Part shown: positions 17,760 to 27,747 of the stretch, piece after piece
Layout of the letters: every line of letters starts with the position of its first letter
Position numbering within the stretch: position 1 is the stretch's first letter
Assembly: GCF_020026915.1 (NCBI RefSeq)
Contig: NZ_JAINUY010000001.1
Span: forward strand, 744,001-808,000
DNA: 64,000 bases
Source: Flavobacterium potami
GTDB taxonomy: Bacteria > Bacteroidota > Bacteroidia > Flavobacteriales > Flavobacteriaceae
Reading direction: 5' to 3'
The notes under the pieces: model-generated
Told to the model about the DNA's origin: nothing
Databases searched by the model: none
What the model saw: the letters and a program-made list of their open reading frames with translations, nothing else
Made by a program: the position numbers and the translations under genes

Positions 17760-20700
17760 TCATCCCCCATTTTTTTCGCGCAGTGCAGGCATAATAATAG
17801 TAAAAACAGTGCCTGAGCCTTCCTGCGATGCGGCAGTAATTTCACCATTGTGGTTCTGCATGATCTTGCGGCACATGGCAAGGCCGATTCCGGTGCCTGA
17901 ATACTGGTCGTTTCCATGCAGGCGCTGGAAGATATTGAAAATCTGTTCGGCGTACTGCTGTGAGAATCCAATGCCGTTATCGCGCACTTCTATTTTGATA
18001 TAGGGAAGTTCCAGATCCAGTGCATGCAGCCTGAGTTGAGCTTCTGGAACAGGCTGTGCGTTAATGCTGATTTCGGGCCTGTTGCCGGGCTTGGTATATT
18101 TCAGGGCATTGGAGAGCAGATTGCCGAAAAGCTGCGACATCTGAAGCGGTATGGCCTGCACGAGGGGAAGCTGCCCGATGCTTACCTGGGCATTTTTCTG
18201 TTCGATGACCAGGTCAAAATCTGCCATTATTTCGCTGAGCACTGTATTGAGGTTTACCGGTACAAATTGATGTGAAATATGGGTGAGCTTTGAAAACTGC
18301 AGCACATCCTTAATGAGGTTCTCCATCCTTCTGGAAGAAGAGCTGATCTTGTCGATATAAGTATTTACCTTCTCGGGGTTCTTTCCCAGATTGTTCTGCA
18401 GCAGATCGGTAAAAACGCTGATCTTTCTTATGGGTTCCTGCAGGTCGTGGGAGGCGATATAGGCAAACTGCGAAAGCTCGCGGTTGTTGGCCTCCAGTTC
18501 GGCATTTTTAGTCTGCAGCTCGGCGGTCTGTTCCTTTACCTTGAAGGTAAGCTCCTGCTGGAGTTCCTTTTCTTTGGTCACGTCCTGCGCCGTGCCGCTG
18601 AGTGATTTTACCACACCATCCTTGCCGTACTGCACCTGGGCGTTGGCATGGATAATGCGCTGCTGTCCTGTTATTTTGTTTACAATCTGAAATTCATAAT
18701 CATAAAATTGTTCGGCCGAACCGCTGAGCGCCTCTTCCAGGGCCGCGGCAACTTTATGCCTGTAGGGTTCGCTGATGCGCTGCAGGAAATCTTCCCGGTC
18801 TGCGGTGCCGGCGCTTAAACCGAGCCACTCCTTGAAACGGTCCGAACAGGTAATGGTTTTAGTTTCGGCATCAAGCGTCCATGTGGAGAGTTCGGCCAGT
18901 TCAATAGCCCCTGCGAGCGCCATTCTTGTCTCTTCGAGTTTTTTGGTGGCGATGACCTGATCGGTAACGTCAATGGCAATGTCCATAACCCCGTAAATCG
19001 TGCCTTTGGAGTCGCGGATCGGGGTATAGGTAAACTCAAAGTAGTAGGTGCTGATTTTTCCGTCGAGCTTCAGGTCCGCCGGTACGGAATGGCCGTAATA
19101 GGTTTCGCCTGTGCGGTAGACCTGCTGCAGGATATCCATAAAAGGCTGCCCCCTTAATTCGGGAACGGCTTCTTCCATGGGCAGCCCTATCACGGAGCTG
19201 TCCTTGCCCCAGTATCCAATCATGATATCATTGGCAATTTCGATCTTCATATCCAGTCCTGTAAAGAGGCAGATCCCCACGGGGGACTGCTCGATCATCG
19301 AGGTGAGCTGGTTCTGGCTTTCAATAACGGCCTGGCGCACGGAAATTATTTCATCGATGTCCATGCAGAACCCGGCGTAGCCGCCGTACTGTCCGTCGGC
19401 ATCATAAAAAGGGTCGCCGGCGGCGCGGCACCAGATCAGCTGCCCATTGTTTTTCCTTGCCCGAAAAAGCACATCGAAATGGCTTTTCTGCTCCAGGGCC
19501 TTAAGGTATGCTTCTTTGGTTTTTTTATAGTCCTGCTCAGCAATGACCCAGGTCCATTTTCCCTCCAGCAGTTCCTGGTAGGGAACCCCTGTGAAATCAA
19601 TAAGGGTTTTGTTGAAATAGGTAAACATTCCCTGCGGATTGGAAAGCCATAACCCGGTAGGGGAGCTGTCGGTTACATTTGAAAAATGGCGGTCTGCCTC
19701 CCGCTTGGTCATTTCAAGTCGTGACTGTGCCTGCTCAAGAGCCAGACGGCTGTTTTCTTTTTCGGTGATGTCGGCGACCGTTCCGGAGAATATCGGTGCT
19801 TTTGCTTCGGAATTGATGATGCGTGCCGCTGATATGGCAATGTGGTGTATGCTGCCGTCGTCCCAAATAACCCTTGGGGCATAGTTAAAGGTGCCATTTT
19901 CTATACCGCTTTTGATGGCGCCGGTCCTCAGATGCAGGTCATCGGGATGCACGTATTTGAGGAAATCCTTCCTGCCCAGGCCGGGTTTAAAATTCCCGGT
20001 GAGGATCCTGCTGAATTCAGTGGAATACTCCAGGGTATCAGCGGCATAATCCACGCTGAAAAGTCCCAGACCCATGCTCTGTATGGTAAGATCGGTGAGC
20101 TGTCTTGATTTTTGAAGCTCTTGGGCTGCTTTGCGGTGCTCGGTGATATCCTGCAGGATGCCGTTAAAGCGGTATGCGGTTTTAGTATTGTCAAACCATG
20201 CCTTTCCAAGGGCATGCACAATCCGCGGTATTTTGGTAGTGGGGTGGATGATGGTATACTCAATATCGTATCGCCCGCCTGAATCGTATCGGAGTGCATA
20301 ATTAATTGATTCAGTGACACGCTGACGGTCCTTCTCTGCGACTGCCCCCAGGGCATGTTCGAGTTTCACCTGCTGATCGGCTTTGAGCCCGAACCAGTCC
20401 TTGAGCCTTGCATTTGAAGAAAAGCGCCGTGTCCTTGGATCCAGATCATAAGTCCCAAATTCGGCTGCGTTGATGGCAAATTCCAGCTCGTCGCTGCTTT
20501 GCTGCAGATGAAGTCTGCTGTTTACTTTTTCAGTGGTTTCATTGCAGATTACCAATACACCCTTGATCTGGCGGCGGTCGTCCCTTATCGGGCTATAGCT
20601 GAAAGTCCAGTATACGTCTTCCATTTTGCCGTTTCGGAATATTGGCAGCAGCAGGTCGTCGTACCAGATGCTTTCTCCCGTTGACAGCACTTTTTGAATC

Positions 20701-21122
20701 AGCGGATGGATAAAATCCCATATTTCAGGCCAGCAGTCCACGGCTTTCTGTCCCATGGCTTTGGGATGTCTGCCCTCATTTCCGAAACTGGGACGATAGG
20801 CATCATTGTAGAACTGTATCAGCTGATCACCCCACCAGAGAAACATCGGAAATTTTGAGGACACGATTGTGGCAATGGTGTTTTTGAGGTTCTCCGGCCA
20901 GGTGTCCGGAGTGCCCAAAGTATGGCTTTCCCAGTCAATATTTTCAATTAGCTCGGCGGCTTCACCTCCATTTTGAAGAAAGTAAAAGTCTGAAGTATTT
21001 GGGTCTTGATTCAATTTTCTAGTTTTAGGAAGGGCTGCTGCATTCAGGATAACAGTTTTGGTTTTTGTAAAAGTAAGCAATTTTATTTTTTGTTGCGGTT
21101 CCGATGGAACGGACTTCTTCAT
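17760..21122 (-). CDS. Soluble multi-PAS sensor histidine kinase
   Basis: A 1120-residue protein without membrane segments. About six PAS-type sensory units run from residue ~55 to ~870 (repeated ends such as GVLVICNETTEKV, NGILQDITEHR, SGTVADITEKENS, GYAGFCMDIDEI, GVMDIAIDVTD, SGTAQDVTKE). A coiled coil follows, then HisKA with the phospho-His in FAYIASHDLQEPIRKIS, and an ATPase domain with VRDNGIGFSQQYAEQIF and GTGIGLAMCRKI. It should sense cytoplasmic signals and pass phosphate to the receiver-only protein downstream. The signal is unknown. High GC relative to the flanks. Confidence 0.95.
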   Translation of the reverse strand: MKKSVPSEPQQKIKLLTFTKTKTVILNAAALPKTRKLNQDPNTSDFYFLQNGGEAAELIENIDWESHTLGTPDTWPENLKNTIATIVSSKFPMFLWWGDQLIQFYNDAYRPSFGNEGRHPKAMGQKAVDCWPEIWDFIHPLIQKVLSTGESIWYDDLLLPIFRNGKMEDVYWTFSYSPIRDDRRQIKGVLVICNETTEKVNSRLHLQQSSDELEFAINAAEFGTYDLDPRTRRFSSNARLKDWFGLKADQQVKLEHALGAVAEKDRQRVTESINYALRYDSGGRYDIEYTIIHPTTKIPRIVHALGKAWFDNTKTAYRFNGILQDITEHRKAAQELQKSRQLTDLTIQSMGLGLFSVDYAADTLEYSTEFSRILTGNFKPGLGRKDFLKYVHPDDLHLRTGAIKSGIENGTFNYAPRVIWDDGSIHHIAISAARIINSEAKAPIFSGTVADITEKENSRLALEQAQSRLEMTKREADRHFSNVTDSSPTGLWLSNPQGMFTYFNKTLIDFTGVPYQELLEGKWTWVIAEQDYKKTKEAYLKALEQKSHFDVLFRARKNNGQLIWCRAAGDPFYDADGQYGGYAGFCMDIDEIISVRQAVIESQNQLTSMIEQSPVGICLFTGLDMKIEIANDIMIGYWGKDSSVIGLPMEEAVPELRGQPFMDILQQVYRTGETYYGHSVPADLKLDGKISTYYFEFTYTPIRDSKGTIYGVMDIAIDVTDQVIATKKLEETRMALAGAIELAELSTWTLDAETKTITCSDRFKEWLGLSAGTADREDFLQRISEPYRHKVAAALEEALSGSAEQFYDYEFQIVNKITGQQRIIHANAQVQYGKDGVVKSLSGTAQDVTKEKELQQELTFKVKEQTAELQTKNAELEANNRELSQFAYIASHDLQEPIRKISVFTDLLQNNLGKNPEKVNTYIDKISSSSRRMENLIKDVLQFSKLTHISHQFVPVNLNTVLSEIMADFDLVIEQKNAQVSIGQLPLVQAIPLQMSQLFGNLLSNALKYTKPGNRPEISINAQPVPEAQLRLHALDLELPYIKIEVRDNGIGFSQQYAEQIFNIFQRLHGNDQYSGTGIGLAMCRKIMQNHNGEITAASQEGSGTVFTIIMPALREKNGG

Positions 21123-21629
21123 CCGGTATGCTGTTTCTGCCTAACAGCCAGCGTAAAAAAATAGTTTTTGTCTTGCGTAAAATTAATTTTTCCGCTGTGG
21201 CAGCTTTTATACAATTTTTATGGAAAATTTTAAAATTGTCACTTTTAAGGCTTTAGTTTTTCAACTGCATTTGCGGCATAAAACTTTAGTTAAATAATGC
21301 CAAACACTACATCTGCATACTGCACTGGCATATTTAAGGTTTTGTCTGTGGGAAGCCGGAGCCGACTATTTTTTTAAACCATTTTTTTTAGATGTGTTAA
21401 TTTAGAATCCTGGGTGTTTTTAAAACATTGATCCGCATCGCTTTTAAATAGTGTCTGATGTCTTACTGCTTATTTATTTCTAAAAAAACGCATGGCGGAT
21501 GCTGTTAGATTTTTTATCTTTGAAATATTCAATTTTTATTTAGGCCTTTAGCTGAAACTTTTAATAAAAATTGTGATGATTTCAACTAAATTAGAAGCCC
21601 TGTAATTTGGTTAAGCATGATGGGATACT
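21123..21629. other. Intergenic region between kinase and DUF1016 gene
   Basis: AT-rich divergent leader region. No frame, hairpin or repeat I can support. Confidence 0.4.
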
Positions 21630-22100
21630 ATGGCAGAAAATATAAATAATACAGCGTTTATTGAAGCGGATTTAATCAGCGAGTTATCCCGCCTTGCCGA
21701 GCAGACCCAGCAGCAGGCTAACAGTTCTTCAGTGCTGCTTTTTTGGGAAATTGGATTTAAAATTAATGAAACAATACTTGATAAAAAACTATCAGAAAAC
21801 GCACGACAGATCGTGACTGCCTTGTCGTTGGAACTAAAAAATAAATTCGGCAGCAATTTTGAAGAAAAAAATCTTCGGACAATGATGCGGTTTGCTGATG
21901 AGTTTGCAGACAAAGAAATTGTCGCGAGACTGTCCCGGCAATTAACATGGTCCCACTTTTTAGCTATTCTGCCTATCAACAATACAGAAGCTAAACTCTT
22001 CTATGCCAATCAGATTAACGACCTGCTGATGAGCGTCAATGATTTAGGAGAGCAGATAGCCGCGAAAACTTTTAAACGTACTGAAACAGGAAAATATTAA
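21630..22100 (+). CDS. Stand-alone DUF1016 N-terminal domain (probably truncated)
   Basis: A 156-residue protein that matches only the N-terminal domain of the DUF1016/YhcG family: LAEQTQQQANSSSVLLFWEIG, then SLELKNKFGSNFEEKNLRTMMRFADEF and LSRQLTWSHFLAILPI. Full members are about 340-380 residues and end in a PD-(D/E)xK nuclease domain, which is absent; the frame closes shortly after KTFKRTETGKY. The following 300 bases show no recognisable nuclease remnant. It may be a decayed defence-associated nuclease or a free-standing binding domain. Confidence 0.72.
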   Translation: MAENINNTAFIEADLISELSRLAEQTQQQANSSSVLLFWEIGFKINETILDKKLSENARQIVTALSLELKNKFGSNFEEKNLRTMMRFADEFADKEIVARLSRQLTWSHFLAILPINNTEAKLFYANQINDLLMSVNDLGEQIAAKTFKRTETGKY

Positions 22101-22425
22101 CAGAATCATCTCCATTTGATGGACAGTACTCTTTTAAAGAACCTCCTGGGATGTTTTTTAAAATATAGGAAATGTTTTTTTAGAAAAGATTTGTTACAGG
22201 AATACTTGGTTAGGTGAAAAATATGGAGAAAGATTTAATCTAGTTTACTTTTTATCATCGAAAATCAAATCGCCAGCAGATAGAATTGCAGTATCTCATT
22301 ATCAGTCTCTGATAGCTTTTATAAAAAATAGAGTATTTTAAGGTAAATTTTATTACAGTCAATAAAAACCTCTGCAGACTGCTATTGCAGAGGTTTTGTA
22401 CTTTATAAATCCTCTCTCTGATTGA
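22101..22425. other. AT-rich intergenic region after the DUF1016 domain
   Basis: No frame of interest and no sign of the missing nuclease domain. Its right end carries the terminator of the SDR gene. Confidence 0.4.
22365..22397. terminator. Terminator between DUF1016 and SDR genes
   Basis: Stem AAAACCTCTGCA / TGCAGAGGTTTT; it serves the minus-strand SDR ending at 22426 and possibly the plus-strand side. Confidence 0.88.
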
Positions 22426-23436
22426 TTATGGATTGCCTTCACCGCCGCTTGAGCCATAAATCTGCCCAGTTGCATAGCTGGCATCTTCAGCGGCGAGCTG
22501 TACATAAATGGAAGCCAGTTCGGCCGGCTGTCCTGGTCTCCCCAAAGGAGTTTGGGATCCAAATTCTTTGAGTTTTTCCATACTGGCACCTCCGCTTACC
22601 TGCAATGCAGTCCACACTGGTCCTGGGGCTACACCGTTGACTCTGATTCCTTTTGGTGCCAGCTGTCTGGCCAGTGATTTGATGTAATTTGTAGTGGCGG
22701 CTTTTGTCTGGGCATAATCGTATAAATCTTCGGTGGGAGCATAGGCCTGCACAGAACTTGTTCCGATGATGGATGATCCCGGTTTCAGGTAAGGCAGCGC
22801 CGCTTTGATAATCCAGAAAGGAGCATAAATATTGGTTTTCATGGTCCAGTCAAATTCTTCTGAGGAAATATCTAAAATGGATTGGTGAGCCTGCTGTCTT
22901 GCCGCGTTGTTGACTACTATATCTAATCCGCCAAGGGCTTGGGCTGCCTGATCGACAAGAGATCTGCAGAACGTCTCATCGCGGAGATCCCCGGGAATGG
23001 CAGCAGCCTTTCTTCCTGCGGCTTCAATGAGCTGGATCACTTCCTTTGCATCTTCCTCCTCGGTAGGGTAATAGTTTATGGCAACATCAGCTCCTTCTCT
23101 TGCATAAGCAATTGCGGCGGCTCTTCCCAAACCGGAATCGCCTCCTGTAATAAGGGCCTTACGGCCTTTTAGCCGCCCTGTGCCTTTGTAGCTTTCTTCA
23201 CCATGATCCGGTCTGGGATCCATTTTACTGACAAGACCAGGCCATGGCTGCGACTGCTCATTGAAGGGCGGTACTGCATATTTGGTGACAGGGTCTTGCA
23301 TTTCAGCAGCATGGCTGTTTTGCTGTGCGGCTGGATTTAAGGTGTTTTCGCTGTGCAGCGCGCTTTCTCCAAGTGCAGGTGCCACACCGGTCTGCTCAGC
23401 ATTCTGCGGTATATTGTTTTTGCTTTCCATAATCAT
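22426..23436 (-). CDS. Short-chain dehydrogenase, YghA/general-stress type
   Basis: A 336-residue SDR with a ~90-residue polar N-terminal extension that is usual for the YghA/YdaD group. It has the NAD(P) motif ALITGGDSGLGRAAAIAYA, NNAARQ, the catalytic YDYAQTK, and VNGVAPGPVWT. It oxidises or reduces an unknown alcohol/aldehyde in the cytoplasm. Relatives belong to general-stress regulons in other bacteria, which fits other stress-type genes further along the window. A second ATG six bases in (MESKNN) is equally possible as start. Confidence 0.9.
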   Translation of the reverse strand: MIMESKNNIPQNAEQTGVAPALGESALHSENTLNPAAQQNSHAAEMQDPVTKYAVPPFNEQSQPWPGLVSKMDPRPDHGEESYKGTGRLKGRKALITGGDSGLGRAAAIAYAREGADVAINYYPTEEEDAKEVIQLIEAAGRKAAAIPGDLRDETFCRSLVDQAAQALGGLDIVVNNAARQQAHQSILDISSEEFDWTMKTNIYAPFWIIKAALPYLKPGSSIIGTSSVQAYAPTEDLYDYAQTKAATTNYIKSLARQLAPKGIRVNGVAPGPVWTALQVSGGASMEKLKEFGSQTPLGRPGQPAELASIYVQLAAEDASYATGQIYGSSGGEGNP

Positions 23437-23667
23437 TTATTTTTTGCATTTTTAAAAATCATCTTCTTTTTTCCTAAAAAAATGGAATCAAATTTAAAAA
23501 ACGAACCCGCCTTCATTATTATAAGATTACAGCAATTTTTTGCAAGATATAGAGTATCGAATGGTAATCTGCGGTTTTCAGCTGTGCATTGCGATCTGGC
23601 GCTTCCTGGGAAGCTCAAAATTTAGATGGTCCTCTTTTACAGCGTTTTGTGTTTTTTGTCCCGCTTT

Positions 23668-24618
23668 TTAATTCTCTATCCGGGCAGCTTGGGCCACCAT
23701 TCGAAACAGAGGTTCGTATTTTCTCAGCTGGTGATCCAGATTCTGGTACGCAGCAGCAGGGCCGATGCTGCCCTGCACGCAGTATAACTTGCCCCCGCTT
23801 GCCGCCATAAACTGGAGCATGCGCACTTTCATGTTTTTTTGGGGCTCGTCCAAAATTTCCTCTATTTCCGCCATTATGCCCGGCATATCATCGATGGTAA
23901 CCGGCTCTGTGCGGATCAGCCTGCTTTGCGGGGGTATCATTTCCTGCATGGATTTTTCATTAAGTGCAAGGTTTTGGTATTCTTGGGGCAGATCATGAAT
24001 TACGATCAGTATCTTTTCATTTCCTTTTCCCTCACAGCTGGTAAACTGCTGCACGGCTGCGGGCATTTGGACTTCCTGCGCCTCCCAGCTTTTGGGTATC
24101 AGCAGCACAACCACGCTTTGGTCTGCTTTGGGATGGCCCTTTGTGGAGAATTTTACCGTATGGCCGTCGATTATTTCCTGATGGGGCGCGTCATGGTAGG
24201 CAAAGGCGAGCAGGCCTTTGGGAAGAGGGGCAGCCGGGCTGAACCCTATTTTGTCTTTGACGGCCTGAAGAAATTTGGCTGCATATTCTTTCTTTTCAAT
24301 AGGGTGCCGCAGCTGCTGGTTTATCAGGGAGTCAATGTGTTTTTGAAAGCTGCTGAACTGCGGATCAGCGAGCTGCTGCCGCAGAAAGAGTTCCGCATTT
24401 TTCTCTGCCCTTCCAAATACCGCCTGAGCCTTTTGCTGAAGTTCGGCCGCTTCTTTTGCAAAGGCAGGGAATTGGCTGGCGGCCTTTTTCAGGGCGGCGC
24501 CCTGTCCTTTCAAAAAAGCATAGGTTTCCATGGCAAGAAGCACTTTAGGATCATGGTGCTGCTGTGGATAACAGCCCCACACGCCCAGTGCACAAAAAAG
24601 GAACAGTAGGGTTCTCAT
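23668..24618 (-). CDS. Lipoprotein of unknown function
   Basis: A 316-residue protein with a lipoprotein signal (LGVWGC, Cys16). It continues with a helical region rich in Ala, Gln and Lys (residues ~25-130) and then a mixed alpha/beta part containing VKFSTKGHPKADQSVVVLLIPKSW and PGIMAEIEEILDEPQKNMKVRMLQFMAA. I do not recognise the family. It is a single gene with no close neighbour on its strand. The plus-strand frames across it are shadows. Confidence 0.75.
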   Translation of the reverse strand: MRTLLFLFCALGVWGCYPQQHHDPKVLLAMETYAFLKGQGAALKKAASQFPAFAKEAAELQQKAQAVFGRAEKNAELFLRQQLADPQFSSFQKHIDSLINQQLRHPIEKKEYAAKFLQAVKDKIGFSPAAPLPKGLLAFAYHDAPHQEIIDGHTVKFSTKGHPKADQSVVVLLIPKSWEAQEVQMPAAVQQFTSCEGKGNEKILIVIHDLPQEYQNLALNEKSMQEMIPPQSRLIRTEPVTIDDMPGIMAEIEEILDEPQKNMKVRMLQFMAASGGKLYCVQGSIGPAAAYQNLDHQLRKYEPLFRMVAQAARIEN

Positions 24619-24902
24619 AGTCTGCAGTTCTAATTTAAAACCAAAATAATACAGATAGGCAAGGATGAAAAATCCTATAAAAACGCAAAAATAATCTTCG
24701 CGGCAGCATTGTTTTTATATAATTCCAAAATAGAGTTGTAAAATTTCCACATCTGGCAGCCAGCGTCCATTTGCCGCAGAAAATCGCCGTACCTTTAAGG
24801 GCGGCTGTATAGGTGATTTATCTTTTTTTGCCTGCCGCGCCAAACCGCATCGGGCTAAAAACCGTATTTAACTGCAGCCGAGGAGCTTAAAATGTATGTG
24901 CC

Positions 24903-25295
24903 ATGTTATATAGAAGTATTCTGCTTATCGATGATGACCGTGAAGATGCCGAGCTGTTTATGGAAGCGGTAGACCAGCTCAATAAAAACATACTGCTGCG
25001 ATGGGAGAGCAGTCCGCAGACTGCCTTGGAAGAACTCAGGGGTTCTGATAAGCTGCCCGAACTGATTTTTCTAGATTTTAATATGCCCAGAATCAATGGG
25101 CTGGAGCTGCTGGTCTCTTTAAAAAATGACGCAAGGCTGAAGGATATTCCTGTAGTGATGATCTCGACCCCCTCGGCGGATTTCATGAAGAGCAAAATCG
25201 GGCAGCATAACATTCTTGCCTATATCAGCAAGCCCAACAGTTTTGGCGAGCTTCTTTCCCAGCTGGATTCGCTTTTGCAGCCAAAGCCATTTTGA
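24903..25295 (+). CDS. Receiver-only response regulator
   Basis: A 130-residue single REC domain: SILLIDDDREDAELF (acidic residues), LIFLDFNMPRINGLELL (phospho-acceptor Asp), VVMISTPS (Ser/Thr) and AYISKPNSF (Lys-Pro). It lacks an output domain and has no kinase beside it. Similar proteins in Bacteroidota work with cytoplasmic PAS kinases such as the one at 17760. The ATG at 24893 is excluded because it meets a stop after seven codons. No promoter box is clear. Confidence 0.9.
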   Translation: MLYRSILLIDDDREDAELFMEAVDQLNKNILLRWESSPQTALEELRGSDKLPELIFLDFNMPRINGLELLVSLKNDARLKDIPVVMISTPSADFMKSKIGQHNILAYISKPNSFGELLSQLDSLLQPKPF

Positions 25296-25390
25296 TGTTT
25301 CGAGCAAGAAAAAAAATAGAAAGCCGCAACAGATTTTACCTGAAGTTCAGCGGGCGGATTCGTACAATATAAATAAAGCAGAGGTGTTTT

Positions 25391-25816
25391 TTACAGTGCT
25401 GATCCCGGAGTAAGGCTTAGGCGCCAGTATTCCACAATGTTTTTTATCATGGCTTGATAGACTGAGAAGTCTTCTTCTTTCCTAAAGTATCCCTGTACTT
25501 GGCAGCGGTACGCCCTGAGCACATTTTCCGGGTTTTTCGAGGTGGAAAGAAAGATGTAAGGAGTACATTTCTCGCGGATTTCCGCCAGGGCAAGTATCTG
25601 TTCGCGGAGTTCAAAGCCATTAATCTTGGGCATATTGATATCTGACAAAATAAGGAAAGGCCTTACCTTCGAATTGGAAAGGTAAGAAAGGGCATCCATT
25701 GGGTCTTCAATGAATTTTATTTTGTTGGGATAGTCCAGGCTTTCAAAAATATCCTTAAGGAAGAGCCTGTCATCCTCGTCATCTTCGATTATTATTATTT
25801 CTCCGTTTCTTCTCAT
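25391..25816 (-). CDS. Receiver-only response regulator
   Basis: A 141-residue single REC domain: EIIIIEDDEDDRLFL, LILSDINMPKINGFEL (phospho-acceptor), IFLSTSKNP and GYFRKEEDF in place of the more common Lys-Pro. It converges with the receiver at 24903, about 95 bases away. No kinase is adjacent. It is probably part of the same phosphorelay network as the other three single receivers in this window; this is inference from number and type. Confidence 0.88.
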   Translation of the reverse strand: MRRNGEIIIIEDDEDDRLFLKDIFESLDYPNKIKFIEDPMDALSYLSNSKVRPFLILSDINMPKINGFELREQILALAEIREKCTPYIFLSTSKNPENVLRAYRCQVQGYFRKEEDFSVYQAMIKNIVEYWRLSLTPGSAL

Positions 25817-26089
25817 GTCTTAAAGATACGCTTTAAATTAAGTAATTTAACTTTGTCCAGTTTTGATTTTCCATTGTGAGGGCTAAACGTTTTTAAGATT
25901 CTGCCTCCCTAAAATTAAATCATTTTCTTATTTTTTTTCTTACAGTAAATTTTATTTTTCTTACTAAATTAACATGTGCGGTAAAATGCTGCTTGTCTTT
26001 TTTTAACAGTACCAGATGCTGCGGCTGCGGTCTTAATTGCTATATTTGATAGGAGAATTACAACTACCCTAACATACAGATCTTTCACA

Positions 26090-26335
26090 ATGGAAAAAGC
26101 AATACAATTAAAGGTGAGAAAAGATTTGGACCCGCACCAGCAGCTCACTGTGATCAAGCTCAAAGGGAGCCTGATTTCGAAAGGCTATACCGAGATCATT
26201 CATATCCTGGACCAGGACGAGGAGTATCATCTCAATACCTTTGAAACGGATCTGGAGAAGCGCGGTGAAGCCCGGCAGTATATAACGGCCTTTATCGATC
26301 AGGAAAACCTTGCCGATGCGATTACCTTAAAGTAA
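26090..26335 (+). CDS. Small conserved-looking protein of unknown function
   Basis: An 81-residue protein (MEKAIQLKVRKDLDPHQQ, then LIHILDQDEEYH-like text) with mixed charge, no signal peptide and no membrane part. It has a sensible codon pattern and is followed by a strong terminator at 26364, so it is probably a real, single gene. I do not recognise a family. Confidence 0.6.
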   Translation: MEKAIQLKVRKDLDPHQQLTVIKLKGSLISKGYTEIIHILDQDEEYHLNTFETDLEKRGEARQYITAFIDQENLADAITLK

Positions 26336-26363
26336 TGCTGCTTTGGCAGGCATTGGAATCCAG

Positions 26364-26391
26364 AGCCCGCCGGCTGTAAAGCCGGCGGGCT
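26364..26391 (+). terminator. GC-rich terminator after the 81-residue gene
   Basis: Stem AGCCCGCCGGC / GCCGGCGGGCT around TGTAAA. Confidence 0.85.
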
Positions 26392-26415
26392 TATAGGAAT
26401 CGCAAAAGCATAAAA

Positions 26416-26438
26416 AAAGCCGATCATTTATCGGCTTT
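26416..26438 (-). terminator. Terminator overlapping the pcfJ-like stop codon
   Basis: Stem AAAGCCGAT / ATCGGCTTT followed on the minus strand by a T-run. The stop codon of the gene ending at 26428 lies inside the stem. Confidence 0.75.
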
Positions 26439-27747
26439 CAGTTTTGGCAGCTTTTTTCTTTTTTTTCATTCGTTCGCTAATTTGGTAAAGATTCTGGCTT
26501 ATCAGGCGCAGGATGTGCCCATGATGTTTGGAAGGGCGGTGTTTCTCCCCTGAGCATTGGAGCACCTGCATGCTGCTTAGTGAAACTTCGATAGTCTCTA
26601 CAGACTGTCCGCCGATTTTAGCAGACAAGATAAGAGAATCTTTTTTAGCATAATATTCATTTGTAAAAATGCAGTGCCCTAAATCATCTCCCTGCCGCAT
26701 AAAATCCTTAACGTTTTCAATTACGGAAATCGTCAGCTGCTTGTCCTGAAAAAGCAAACCAAAAAACCTCTGTTTATCACTTCGGTATCTTTTCTGTGCT
26801 TTTTCGATTTCAAGTCGGAGCTCATGGAGTTTTTTCTTGCGAAGCAAGTCCCTTTTCTTTTTTACTAAATGGTCGTGCGCTTCACTGAGGTTATCGGGGC
26901 ATACATAGAGCGCACACGAAAGGTCTTTTTTGAAATACCGCAGCAGTTCGAGATAATCCTCCCAAACGGGCACATCTGAAATTTTGTAATGGTTTCGGAT
27001 GACGGTCTTGACCGCCTGCCAGTTGCGGCGGATGTTCTGCCGTGATGCGCAGAGGTAATACTGCAACAGGTGCAGCTGTTTTGCCTTTAGCAGGGTCTCG
27101 GCGATGGGGTCGCTTAGAAGCGATGAAAACAATAAGTTCGGTGCAATGTCATATACCGAAGTCTTGAATCCGTTGCGTTTTAAAATCGGAAGCACTTTCA
27201 TCTGCGGATAGACCTTGAAAGGATTGATATAGAATCGGGCGTTGCGGATGAAGTCCTTAGGCTTTATTTCAAGCGGGGAATAGAATTTCCATGCATCAAG
27301 GCTACTGGAAAACACATTGGTGCTGAGCGCAAGGGTGCGCACTTCCCCTTTGGGGTTTATCCAATGCTGCATGACTTCCTTATGGAAATAGGAGGGCAGG
27401 AAGTTCTTTTTCATGTGTTTATGAGATATGACCATGCGCACCACCTGATACCCTGCACATCTCTGCACTACAGCAAAATATTCGCTTTCTTTGAAATGCA
27501 CCTGATTATAAGGCATCATTTTGAGTCTGCCTGCGCAGGCAGGGCAGGAAGTGAACTTGGCGCAGGTGCTTTGGCAGGAGGGCTTCCAAACGTGGGTGCA
27601 GTCCAGGCAGTAGAATCTGCTGCGGGACAACACACCCCATTTGAGAAAAATAGTCTGCTCTGCCCAAGTAAATACCTCTTCTCTGATAGGCGCAAGAGAG
27701 GCGCTCAGCGCCGTCAGCTGCTTTTCGATGATGGTTTTGGGTGTCAT
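26428..27747 (-). CDS. PcfJ-like protein
   Basis: A 439-residue protein with an N-terminal zinc-ribbon-like part (CLDC ... CPAC, about residues 48-71). The C-terminal half shows the PcfJ pattern (QLTISVIENVKDFMRQGDDLGHCIF, then YYAKKDSLILSAKI). PcfJ and PcfK are named after conjugative-plasmid genes and are common on mobile elements in this phylum; their activity is unknown. It overlaps the PcfK-like gene by four bases. The basic tail (RMKKKKKAAKTESR) may bind nucleic acid. Probably a remnant or functional core of an integrated element. Confidence 0.82.
   Translation of the reverse strand: MTPKTIIEKQLTALSASLAPIREEVFTWAEQTIFLKWGVLSRSRFYCLDCTHVWKPSCQSTCAKFTSCPACAGRLKMMPYNQVHFKESEYFAVVQRCAGYQVVRMVISHKHMKKNFLPSYFHKEVMQHWINPKGEVRTLALSTNVFSSSLDAWKFYSPLEIKPKDFIRNARFYINPFKVYPQMKVLPILKRNGFKTSVYDIAPNLLFSSLLSDPIAETLLKAKQLHLLQYYLCASRQNIRRNWQAVKTVIRNHYKISDVPVWEDYLELLRYFKKDLSCALYVCPDNLSEAHDHLVKKKRDLLRKKKLHELRLEIEKAQKRYRSDKQRFFGLLFQDKQLTISVIENVKDFMRQGDDLGHCIFTNEYYAKKDSLILSAKIGGQSVETIEVSLSSMQVLQCSGEKHRPSKHHGHILRLISQNLYQISERMKKKKKAAKTESR

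Noticed and set aside
17760..21122. Many open frames on the plus strand across the kinase gene
   Set aside because: They are shadows of a long, motif-rich kinase; none has a family feature.
23668..24618. 256-codon plus-strand frame opposite the lipoprotein
   Set aside because: The minus frame has a proper lipoprotein signal and start; the plus frame has no domain and odd composition.
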